Assembly (NCBI RefSeq): GCF_047675955.1
Contig: NC_132919.1
Location: 68,428,816-68,492,815 of the forward strand
From: Chlorocebus sabaeus
Lineage: Eukaryota; Chordata; Mammalia; Primates; Cercopithecidae
Direction: 5' to 3'
Length of the DNA: 64,000 nucleotides
Positions 22,462 to 30,959 of the stretch are shown piece by piece (position 1 is the first letter of the stretch; every line of letters starts with the position of its first letter). The notes below the pieces were generated by a model. The model saw only the letters and a program-made list of their open reading frames with translations. It made no database searches and was not told the origin of the DNA. Both the position numbers and the translations under genes were made by a program.

Positions 22462-22649
22462 ATCGCTTCTCGGCCTTTTGGCTAAGATCAAGTGTAGTAT
22501 CTGTTCTTATCAGTTTAATATCTGATACGTTCTCTATCTGAGGACAACATATTAAATGGATTTTTGAAGCAGAGTGTTGGAATAGGAGCTTGCTCCGTCC
22601 ACTCCACGCATCGACCTGGTATTGCACTACTTCCAGGAACGGTGCACCC
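22462..22649 (+). ncRNA. RNU2: U2 snRNA, divergent copy (variant or pseudogene)
   Basis: U2 small nuclear RNA pairs with the intron branch point in the spliceosome. This 188-nt copy keeps the 5' end ATCGCTTCTCGGCC, the branch-site-pairing GTAGTA segment and stem-loop IIa. Against the copy at 57037 it differs in stem IIb (TTCTCTATCTGAGGA; still pairable through a wobble), after the Sm-site core ATTTTTG (GAAG instead of GGAG), in stem-loop III (GAGTGTTGG) and in loop IV (TGCACTAC for TGCAGTAC, a base in the U2B''/A' binding loop). It keeps octamer and PSE upstream, but the 3' box is degenerate (22672-22685). Transcription is possible; normal function is doubtful. Confidence 0.85.
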
Positions 22650-22671
22650 CCTTCAGGAGTCATAAATGCAA

Positions 22672-22685
22672 GTCATAAAAATAGG
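22672..22685 (+). terminator. Degenerate snRNA 3' box
   Basis: 'GTCATAAAAATAGG' starts 22 nt past the U2 end, where the Pol II snRNA 3' box should be, but poorly matches GTTT-AAAR-AGA. Confidence 0.35.
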
Positions 22686-22781
22686 TGAGTTATGTTGCTT
22701 TAGCTGTTTTTCGACGTTTTTCCTTTTTTTGCATGGGTGTAGTGCAATGGTTGAAGCTCTTTTGTTTTCCATTGGATTGAG

Positions 22782-22993
22782 GGTAAGCGAGCATGAGCAA
22801 ACACTTGGAAGTGTATTTTTAGGTTCCGAGGCATGATAAACTAGTATACCTGATAAACTAGATACCGCTTGTTGCCAACCTGATGTGGTAAGCGAGCACA
22901 AGCAAACACTTGGAAGTGTATTTTTAGGTTCCAAGGCATGATAAACTAGATACCTGATAAACTAGATACCGCTTGTTGCCAACCTGATGTGCC
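22782..22993 (+). repeat. Two-copy 106-bp tandem duplication
   Basis: Both copies start GTAAGCGAGCA and contain 'CAAACACTTGGAAGTGTATT' and 'ATACCGCTTGTTGCCAACC'. They are nearly identical, so the duplication is recent relative to its surroundings. Confidence 0.85.
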
Positions 22994-23146
22994 AAGAGGT
23001 GCACTGCTGATTTCTGGACTCGGACAGTTAAAACACGAAGCAAGCAGGATTATCAATCATAAGCCAACGCCAGATGCGATTTGGTTTAGTCTTAGTTACT
23101 TTTTTCTCGTTTTTCATATTATTGCCTCCCAACTGCTCTTATTTTT

Positions 23147-23640
23147 TTTTCCTTTTCTTTCCTTTGTTTTTTTGATACCGAGTCTCACTATGTTGCCCAG
23201 GCTGGAGTGAAGTGGCCTCATCTCAGCCCACTGCAACCTCCGCCTCCTGGGTTCAAGCGATCCTCCCGCCTCAGCCTCCCGAGTAGCACCATGATCTCAA
23301 CTGGCTCATGCCAGGAGTTCGGGACGACAGGTTTCTGCCTCTAGTCGGCCCTCGGCATCCCCAGGAAAATGGAAAGTGGAAGCTGGCTCCAGGCAGACCA
23401 ACGTTCCCAACCCAGAAGGGTTGGGGATTGTTAGAAAGCCCTTCCCCAGATAGCCTCACACCTGAGTCGACTTTTCTGGGACTACAGGCTTGCGCTACCA
23501 CGCCTGGCTAATTTTTGTGTTTTTAGGACAGACAGAGTTTCACCATGTTGGCCAGGTTTGTCTCCTGAACTCAAGTGATCCGCCCGCCTTGGCCTCCCAA
23601 AATGCTAGAGTTACAGGCCTGAGCCACTGCGCCCGACCTT
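23147..23640 (-). repeat. Alu with a 190-bp foreign insert
   Basis: Reverse Alu 23147-23287 breaks after GAGTAGC and resumes at 23478 with TGGGACTACAGG, exactly the next Alu bases. The insert 23288-23477 is non-Alu and unrecognised. Confidence 0.85.
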
Positions 23641-23949
23641 TATTTGACTTTTTAATTCATCCCGTCAGGGAGCTGAAGCCTCTTACTCAGGAATTACCAG
23701 GTACCGCGCCTGGTCCCTGCGAATAAGAAAGGTTGTTTGACTAGGAGGCCTCGTCGGAGGCATCTCGCAGTTAGCCAGGAGTGGGGAGAACTTTTTTCTC
23801 GTGGTTTGCATAGGAGCTTAACTGCAGTAGAATAAAACATCAGTTACATTTCTAAGGTCTTGACTCCAAACCTTGGCTCCTAGACAGCATCCCAGCACCC
23901 ATGCAGGGCTTGGGGGAGCTCACTGTCCTAAAGGGAGGGACATAATCCT
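23641..23949. other. Unassigned non-coding stretch
   Basis: No gene or repeat recognised before the L1 begins. Confidence 0.4.
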
Positions 23950-24512
23950 GGCTGGCTTGGCCACCTGATCTTAGAGCTCTACGACCTTGAGGGAATATAG
24001 GTGGTAGCCGGGTAGTGAATATAGCAGGCCTTTGAGTGAGACCCAGTGCTGTGCTGGGTTTGGGTCTGAACCAGCACAGGGTTGCTTAGGCATCTCAGCA
24101 CAGAGAGAGACTCCATTTATTTGGGAGAAAGTAAGGGAAAAGAACAAGAGTCTGTGCCTGGTAATCCAGAGAATTCTTCCGGATCTCATCCAAGACCACC
24201 AGGGTAGTACCTCTACTGTAAGAATCACGGCATGATTGGGCTTGGGGCACACATATCCTGGAATACCCAGAAAGCCTTCCCAAGAAGGACACACAGAAAC
24301 AAGACTGTGAAAAATACAATAAATGCCTAATTCTTCCATGCACACATAAAACAAACATCCACAAGCATCAAGACCATCCAAGAAAACACGATCTCACCAA
24401 ACCATGTTTGGCGAGGCACCAGGAACCAATTCCAGAGAAACTGAGACATGTGACATTTCAGACAGAGAATTCAAAATAGCAATTTTGAGGAAATTTAAAG
24501 AAACTGGAGAAA

Positions 24513-24795
24513 ATGGCCAGGCATGGTGGCTCACACCTGTAATCCCAGCACTTTGGAAGGCCGAGGCAGGCAGATCACCTGAGGTTAGGAATTCAAGACC
24601 AGTCTGACCAACATGGAGAAACCATCTCCACAAAAAATACAAAATTAGCCTAGCGTGATGGCACATGCCTATAATCCCAGCTACTCGGGAGGCTGAGGCA
24701 GGAGAATTGCTTGAACCTGGGAGGCGGAGGCTGTGGTGAGCTGAGATCATGCCATTGCATTCCAGCCTGGGCAACAAGAGAGAAACTCTGTCAGA
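24513..24795 (+). repeat. Alu nested in L1
   Basis: Forward Alu whose tail has become a GGAAG/GGGA/GGAAA purine microsatellite (24795-24870). Confidence 0.9.
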
Positions 24796-24923
24796 AGGAA
24801 AGAAGGAAGGGAGGGAGGGAGGGAGAGGGAGGGAAGGAGAAAAGGAAAGGAAAGGAAAGGAAAAAAAGAAATTGGAAATGCAGAATTCTATCAGGTGCAT
24901 TTACCAGAGATTGAAATTATTCT

Positions 24924-25219
24924 GGCTGGACGCAGTGGCTCACACCTGTAATCCTGGCACTTTGGGGGACAGAGGCAGGATAATTGCTTGAGTCCAATGG
25001 TTCAAGACCAACCTAGGCAACATGGTGAAATTTCGCCTTTACAAAAATAAAAAAATTAGCTGGGCATGGTGGCAGACACCTGTAGTTCCAGCTACTCCGT
25101 AGGCTGAGACGTGAGAATCGCTTAAACCGGGAAGACAGAGGTTGCAGTAAGCGGAGATCGTGCCATTGCATTCCAGACTGGGTGACAGACTGAGACTTTG
25201 TTGCAAAAAAGAAAAAAAG
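24924..25219 (+). repeat. Alu nested in L1
   Basis: Forward Alu from 'GGCTGGACGCAGTGGCTC' to an A-rich tail, sitting at or near the L1 deletion joint. Confidence 0.9.
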
Positions 25220-25320
25220 GACACGAAGAAGTCAAATTATCCTTGTTTGAAGGTGATGTAATCTTATATTTGGAAAAACCTAAAGACTCCACCAAAATTA
25301 GGTGATTAGGACTTTGCAAT

Positions 25321-26440
25321 TTACTTGTCTCAACTTATGACAGGAGGGATCGGCCCAGACAGACAGTATAATGAGGAACAGTTTCTGGTGGAAATACACA
25401 AGGCAGATGTACATGTGAACAAGTGAGCATCCCCAGTTGTCCCATCTCCCATCTAGAGGACTTAAATCCTATAAACTGGGTTTAGTCTTAACCCTAAGAC
25501 TTGCTCTTGCCAGACCTCCAACCATTCTGAACAATGACAGCCAAAGGAGGTCATACCTACAAAGGTCTTTCCTGAAGGGGAGTGTAAATTCCTTCTCTGT
25601 CTAACAGTGCTTATCACCCCTTGGCTATAGTTGAGGACAATAGCTCGATAGCTCCGTGGAGTGAATCATCCTGAGGTCCTAGCCCCACCCTACAGCCATT
25701 AAATTAGAATCTTTGGGACAGGGCCTAAGGCTGTTGTACTTCACAGCTTCCGGGCTATTTCCCTGGGACCAAAAGCACCTCTTAGAAATGTCCAGTGAAG
25801 ACAGTAGTCAGCTTGGTCTGGAACAAGGAATTTTCCCCGGAAGTGAAAGTGTTCAACAGGAGGCACTCAGTAACCAGTGTGTGTAAACGAGAGAGTAGCA
25901 AATCCCTTGGTTTTGTCACTGACAAGAGGCCACCCAGTCCAGTGGGGAGGCTTTTCCACCCAAATTGGAATATGTGCACAGCAAGTCCGACAGCTTCTGT
26001 GCTGTTCCCACTCTGCAGAACTAGATGGACCCCACCCCCACTACTGACCCAAAATTTATTTTGGAAATTGAGGCTGGTGACACCACACAGGGACCGAGAA
26101 GGCGTGAAAGGTTTATAACTCACAAAATGAGGTGCTCTGGGAGATCAGAGTGGCTCCCAGGCAGGTCGGAAAATGACTTGAGAGCGAGGAGACTGGGTTG
26201 GTGTTTTGATGGGGGTTTGGGAAGGGGCAGGATGGAGGGCTCTGGGAGCGGGAGCTGGTGCTGCCTGCTGGGTGCCAGTGGGGGGAGCACCCGAGTTTTG
26301 TCATGAGCTTGTTATCTCCACTCATAGAATGGGAGCCTCTTGTCATCTCCACTCAGATTGTCGGGACCTATCAATACACTTGGCTCTAAGAGGAGGAGGG
26401 CTGTGAACTAACGCTAATGCCTACAGCGCCTTGGTCATTT
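25321..26440. other. Unassigned non-coding stretch
   Basis: No gene recognised. Frames at 25795-26118 on both strands are not supported by any domain. From about 26400 the text starts to resemble the tandem repeat that follows. Confidence 0.45.
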
Positions 26441-26975
26441 AGGCTGAGGTTAAGTGCGGAACTTGCACTGTCAGTTACCGTTATTTCGCATTACATCAGC
26501 AAAGGAGATCTCTAAACGCTGTCTGCTGACAAGGTGGAATGGGAGGTTCTTTCATTACCTCCACGCGTTTGCATTGGATCGTCGGGGCCTGTTAGCACAC
26601 TTGTGTGTATATAAGTCAGCAGCGTGTACTTTGGAGAGTGTGGCAGCTTTAGATTTCACTTGGTTTAGTCACATGCGGTGTGACGATCATTGGATTAAAG
26701 GTTACCGCACCTACATCAGTATCCGTGTTCTGACTGGTCTCTGCTATTACTTGGCACACTCAGATGCGATATTCGGATCGCTGTGTTTAAGTTTAGCGCC
26801 CCTACTTTACCAAGCGGGACGGTTTTTTTCATTTACGTGTCTCTGTCCGAGGCAGTATAAACATCTTTCCGTTCAAGTTTACCGCATGTGTTTCACTATC
26901 CAGAGTCGGACTGCTTTTCGATTTACGTGGCTTTGTGGGATGCGGTATGAAGATCGTTGCATTCAAGTTTGCTTT
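26440..26975 (+). repeat. About 90-bp tandem repeat, block 1
   Basis: Diverged tandem units with recurring landmarks TTCAAGTTTACCGC, CACTATCCAGAGTC, CGATTTACGTGGCT and ATGCGGTATGAAGATCG, period close to 90. 26560-26975 is homologous to 28690-29102, so block 1 and block 2 are copies from a larger duplication. CpG is unusually well kept. I do not recognise it as a named satellite. Confidence 0.75.
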
Positions 26976-26990
26976 AAAGATAGTAATATG
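26965..26990 (+). other. LTR scrap at end of tandem repeat
   Basis: 'TTTGCTTTAAAGATAGTAATA' closely matches a piece of the class I LTR at 29431-29452, joined directly to the satellite: a recombination joint. Confidence 0.55.
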
Positions 26991-27295
26991 GGACTGGGTG
27001 CCGTGCCTCAGGCTTGTAATCCCAGCACTTTGGGAGGCCGAGGTGGGTAGATCACCTGAGGTCAGGAGTTGGAGACCAGCCTGGCTAACATGTTGAAACC
27101 CTGTCTCTACTAAAAACAAACAAACAAACAAACAGAAAAACAAATATTAGCCAGGCGTGGTGGCGCGCTCCTGTAATCCCAGCTACTCGGGAGACTGAGG
27201 CAGGAGAATTACTTGAACCCGGCAGGCGAAGTTGTGGTGAGCCGAGATCGCTCCATTGCACTCCAGCCTCGGCAACAAGAGCGAAAACTCTTTTA
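26990..27295 (+). repeat. Alu (full length)
   Basis: Forward Alu with CAAA-rich middle region, ending 'AACAAGAGCGAAAACTC' without a long A tail. Confidence 0.9.
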
Positions 27296-27311
27296 GTGTT
27301 TATTTCCTGTT

Positions 27312-27630
27312 TCTTTAACTCTTACAGGGGCCCCTTTCCCAAGGCTCCGCCCAGCCCTGGAACCAGTCAGAGCATGTGCTCCCCCGGGGCCTGCACCCTG
27401 GCCTCCTCGAAAACTTGCCGGACCAGACAGTTGAGAAATGGCTAGAGGGACGAGACCTGAGTACCTGTCTCCATCTGCGCAGCTACAGAAAATATGTAAT
27501 TACGTGTCTGTAACACATATAAAGCAAGTACAGCAAGATGACTTTAGGTGATGGGCATACGGGTGTTCACCAAACAATTCTCTCAACGTATGTGTGAATC
27601 AAAGTTTAAAGAAATGTCGGATGCCGGCTA
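27312..27630 (+). repeat. Duplicated U2 far-upstream region
   Basis: Homologous to 20921-21120 plus 21903-22015. It lacks the Alu and LTR that split the other copy, so it shows the pre-insertion state. Shared landmarks include 'GGTGTTCACCAAACAATTC', 'AACGTATGTGTGAA' and 'TTTAAAGAAATGT'. Confidence 0.8.
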
Positions 27631-27637
27631 GGTTAGG

Positions 27638-27722
27638 ACGAGAGGGGGAGGAGGAGGGAGAGGGAGGTGAAGGGAAGAAGGAGGGAGGGAGAGGGGAGGG
27701 GAAGGGGGAGGAGGAGGAAAGA
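27638..27722 (+). repeat. Purine-only tract
   Basis: About 85 bases, almost all G and A, with many GGAGG/GGGAGG runs; potential G-quadruplex or triplex former. The matching place at 22020-22065 is A-rich and shorter. Confidence 0.85.
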
Positions 27723-27866
27723 ATAGCCTCATAGAGTTCTTCGTGTCTTTTTCGTTCTGGGTTTTTCCTCCTGAAGGGCAATGAAGCCGAAGGAGCTTTC
27801 CCAAGATTCCAGTGATTTACAGGCTCTTTTCTGTTCAGTGGTTGGCAGGCAGGGCACGGCGCGTCT

Positions 27867-28061
27867 GGGGCGGGGCATGCAAATTTTAAATGGCTGTTTC
27901 TCTCGGGACTTATGGGAGCAAAAAAGGAAAATGAATATCCTCCGAAATAGTAACAATATTACTTAGGCAAGTTTTAAAATTTGGATAAAGATACACAATT
28001 TCAACGTAGGAGAGAGAGTTATTGAGGGTGAAATCTGTCACCCTGAGCTGAGGATGTGTGG
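27867..28061 (+). promoter_or_regulatory. Orphan U2 promoter (GC box, octamer, PSE)
   Basis: A GC box (27867-27876), octamer ATGCAAAT (27877-27884) and PSE-like block (28037-28061, 'GTCACCCTGAGCTGAGGATG') are arranged as in the two U2 loci, with about 153 bp between octamer and PSE. A U2 body should start near 28098, but that place holds unrelated sequence. The promoter is a copy of the one at 22233-22425, whose body was lost by deletion or recombination. Confidence 0.75.
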
Positions 28062-28099
28062 AGAAGGGGTGCAGTGGACGATAGGTGTTAATGTTTTAC

Positions 28100-28364
28100 G
28101 GCTTGGTTTACCTTTGTTCAGCTGAGTTTGAGAGTTTCTTTAAACCTTTATTTGGTGATTAGTGTGTGTTTCATTATTATTTTTTTTTTTTTTTCTCCCC
28201 GCTTTCTACCCGTTATGAAAGCAAGATTATCAGCGTATTTTCGTGTGGTCCTCAGGAGCGAGAGGTTTTTTTCAACGTGTGATCTTCACAAAAGCGCCCG
28301 TGTCCTAACGATTAGATTGGGCCGAAGACCTCGCCGCGTAAGTCGGGTCGTCACGGTCTGTTAG
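28100..28364 (+). other. Sequence replacing the U2 body
   Basis: T-rich then CpG-rich sequence ('GTGTCCTAACG', 'GACCTCGCCGCGTAAG') with no U2 homology. It grades into the 71-bp repeat. Confidence 0.5.
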
Positions 28365-28750
28365 CATGCTAGTATTATATTTAAGTTCACCACGTGCTCC
28401 TTACTTTTACGCGTTTACATCGGTTCTTTTGGGCCTGTTGGCGCCGCTATGTTTACATTGGCCGCCCGTGCTTTACGTTTGCACTTTTACGTCGGATCAT
28501 TGGCGTCTGTTAGCGCCTCTTTTTTACATTGGCCGTCCGTGCTTTACGTTTGCACGTTTACGTCGGATCATTGGCGTCTGTTAGCGCCTCTTTTTTACAT
28601 TGGCCGTCCGTGCTTTACGTTTGCACGTTTACGTCGGATCATTGGCGTCTATTAGCGCCGCTGTTTTTACATTGGCCGCCCGTGCTTTACGTTTGCACGT
28701 TTACGTCGGATCATTGGCTATTAGCGCCGTTGTTTTTAAGCTGGCCGCGC
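28365..28750 (+). repeat. 71-bp CpG-rich tandem repeat
   Basis: Five copies; units begin near 28437, 28509, 28580, 28651 and 28720 after one weaker unit. Core landmarks are TAGCGCC, ACATTGGCCG, CCGTGCTTTACGTTTGCAC and TTTACGTCGGATCATTGGC. Copies at 28509 and 28580 are identical or nearly so, so amplification was recent. Block 1 (26570-26600) has a single related copy. The period is not a multiple of three, so open frames through it are not evidence of coding. Confidence 0.9.
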
Positions 28751-29232
28751 GTGCTTCGGAGAGCTTAGTTGCTTTCGGTTTCACTTGGTTGCGGCGTGAC
28801 GATCATTGAGTTAAAGATTACTGCACTCATCGGTCTCCATCAGTCTCCGTAATCTGACTGCTCTTTGTTATTACTTGGTTTACTTACATACAATATGCGG
28901 ATTGTTCTGTTTAAGTTCAGCGCCCATACTTCACTATCCCAAGTGGGACTGCTTTTTCATTTACGTGTCTCCATCCAAGGCAGTATAAACATTTTTCTAT
29001 TCAAGTTTACCGCATGTGTTTCACTATCCAGAGTCGGACTGCTTTTCGATTTACGTGGCTCTGTGGGATGCGGTATGAAGATCGTTGCATTCAAGTTTGC
29101 CGCCTCTACTTAACTGTGCAGGATCTGACTGTAGTCAGATCTGTATGACAGATGTTACACTCGTTTTCTGCGGGTACGTCGCTATCCAGTCTATTTTTTC
29201 CATTAACGTGGCTGAGTCCTATGTAGTATGAG
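28751..29232 (+). repeat. About 90-bp tandem repeat, block 2
   Basis: Same landmarks as block 1. One clear 90-bp period runs from ATTCAAGTTTACCGC (29000) to CATTCAAGTTTGCCGC (29088). The block is cut at 29232 by the class I provirus and resumes at 37601. Confidence 0.8.
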
Positions 29233-29732
29233 TGTCAGAGGCATTGGAACCCGAAGCGACCCTATTTTGAGTGAGGGCTAGAAAAATGAGGCCGGGATTT
29301 ACGGGGGTGCATTCTCTGAAGGATATTCCTAGCTGTCAGATGTTTACGGTTAAGGGAATAAATCAATGTTTACTAAAGAGACCCAAGTGTCCAGATAGCT
29401 GGATATCTGGAGAACAAAGGCGTTCCTAATTTTGCTTGAAAGATAGTAATAGGGATTCTTGCACAATATAATAATTAAAATTAATCCTTTATCACAAACC
29501 CTTGTAGCAGAGCACCTCTCCCTATGTATACAAGCATTGTACCTAGGGTGGATACGTTCCTTCTCTTAGTTTCGGGAACGTCCTACTCTGTCTTTGGAGT
29601 AGCTGTTCTTTCACTTTACTTCCTTAATAAACTTGCTTTTATTTTGCACCGCGGACTTGCCCTGACTTATTTCTTGCGCGAGATCCAAGAACCCTCTCTT
29701 GGGGTCTGGATCAGGGCCCTGTTCCTGTGACG
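29233..29732 (+). mobile_element. 5' LTR of class I provirus
   Basis: Begins TGTCAGAGGCATTGG, holds 'CTTAATAAACTTGC' (polyadenylation signal) and ends near CCTGTGACG. It pairs with the LTR at 36426-37600. The family resembles LTRs of the LTR10/HERV-I-like or HERV-FRD-like class; not settled. Confidence 0.8.
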
Positions 29733-29738
29733 TATTTC

Positions 29739-29757
29739 TGGCGACCACAGATGGGAC
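29739..29757 (+). other. Primer binding site, class I provirus
   Basis: TGGCGACCACAGATGGGAC lies 6 nt past the LTR. It begins with the TGG that pairs with a tRNA CCA end and looks closest to an arginine tRNA. A second similar block 'TCTGGCGGACGACGGAAGGG' lies at 29798-29817. Confidence 0.55.
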
Positions 29758-30475
29758 TATAGTGCTTTGGGTAAGTGTTGCGGCCCTATAACATATTTCT
29801 GGCGGACGACGGAAGGGAGGATACTGAAGAAACTCACCCAACCCAAAGGAAGTAGACTGCAGCACTGATGGGACGACTTTGGGTAAGTGGTGGAGTGCCC
29901 GGGTAAAGAATGGGGTTGGGTTAGAGACGTAACTTAGTGGAGTTAAAGTCTTTCCTAAAAGAGAGTGGGTTAGAGGCCCCTCTTAATAAAAGGCAAGGAT
30001 GCTTGACCTCGGGTTAGAGGCCCAACCTAGGAGGGTTAGAGTCCCTTCTAAGATTTAGGGGGTTTGAGGTCCCTCAGTGAAGTCCCTCTCGGCTAAAAAA
30101 TAGGTTTCACACCGCAAGCTATGCTCTTGGTATTAATCTGCCTCGTCCTCCTTGTCTTGGTTGCTGTCTCCGTTTCACTGTCATTTGCAGGAGACTTCAT
30201 TTAACTGGTCTTAGGGATTTTACTTTATTCTCCTGTGTCCTTCCCAATTTCTGTCCGTTTGCTTGTGAAACACTGAGAACAGCAAGCATTGGAGGATCCG
30301 TCTCTAAAATTGCTGATTGAGATTTGGTATTTAACAACTATGAGCAATAAGATTAGATAGATATGGTTCTGTTTTGTTGCTGCTATGCTAAGTGTGATTG
30401 AGAAGCATTACGATGGAAATCAGGGGACTTTTCTCCTTGCTGTTTTGTTTCATTTTGCACACTAAAACTCCTTTA
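29758..30475 (+). other. Leader and 5' region of class I provirus
   Basis: Non-coding leader with repeated 'GGTTAGAG(G/T)CCC' and 'TTTGGGTAAGTG' motifs. The latter, seen twice (29767 and 29879), resembles splice donors. Confidence 0.5.
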
Positions 30476-30777
30476 TGGCCAAGTGCGGTGTCTCACGCCT
30501 GTAATCCCAGCGCTTTGGGAGGCTGAGGTGGGCCAATCACCTGAAGTCAGGAGTTCAAGACCGTCCTGTCTAACACGGTGAAACCCCGTCTCTACTAAAA
30601 ATACAAACATTACTCGGGTGTGGTGGTGCACGTCTGTAATCCCAGCTTCTTGGGAGGCCGAGGCAGGAGAATCGCTTGAACCTGGGAGGCGGAGTTTGCT
30701 GTGAGCCGAGATTGCACCACTGCACTCCAGCAGCCTTAGCAACAGAGTGAGACTGTCTCAAAACAAAAACAAAAAAA
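30476..30777 (+). repeat. Alu in provirus leader
   Basis: Forward Alu from 'TGGCCAAGTGCGGTGTCTC' to an AAAAC-rich tail. Confidence 0.9.
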
Positions 30778-30959
30778 CTTTCCTTTCTTGGATTCGGGCA
30801 AACCGGCTTGGCTTTGCTTTCCCAATCCATTCTGCTGCTATTGCTTGCTCTGGTTGTTCCTATCTAAATCCTATTCATTTATTTTGCCGTATTTGACATT
30901 TTTGTCGAAGTCCATGTTGTGGTTTATCTAAGATTCATGGCTCAGCTCACTTATGTTAT

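Larger units (their letters stand above)
23950..25320 (+). mobile_element. L1 (L1PB/L1PA-like), internally deleted
   Basis: 23950-24512 follows an L1 5' UTR ('TTTGAGTGAGACCCAGTGCT', 'CAGCACAGAGAGAGACTCCA', 'CATCAAGACCATCCA', 'TCAGACAGAGAATTCAAAAT'). 24871-24923 continues it. 25220-25320 suddenly matches ORF2 ('GAAGTCAAATTATCCTTGTT', 'TTGGAAAAACCTAAAGACTC'). ORF1 and most of ORF2 are missing, so the element cannot be active. Two Alus are nested in it. Confidence 0.75.

Noticed and set aside
28437..28750. CRISPR-like regular repeat
   Set aside because: The whole 71-bp unit is repeated without unique spacers, and the genome is clearly eukaryotic.
28366..28809. Overlapping frames with repeated HWPPVLYVCTFTSDHW-like peptide
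   Set aside because: Arises because a 71-bp repeat cycles through all three frames; there is no start context or family match.
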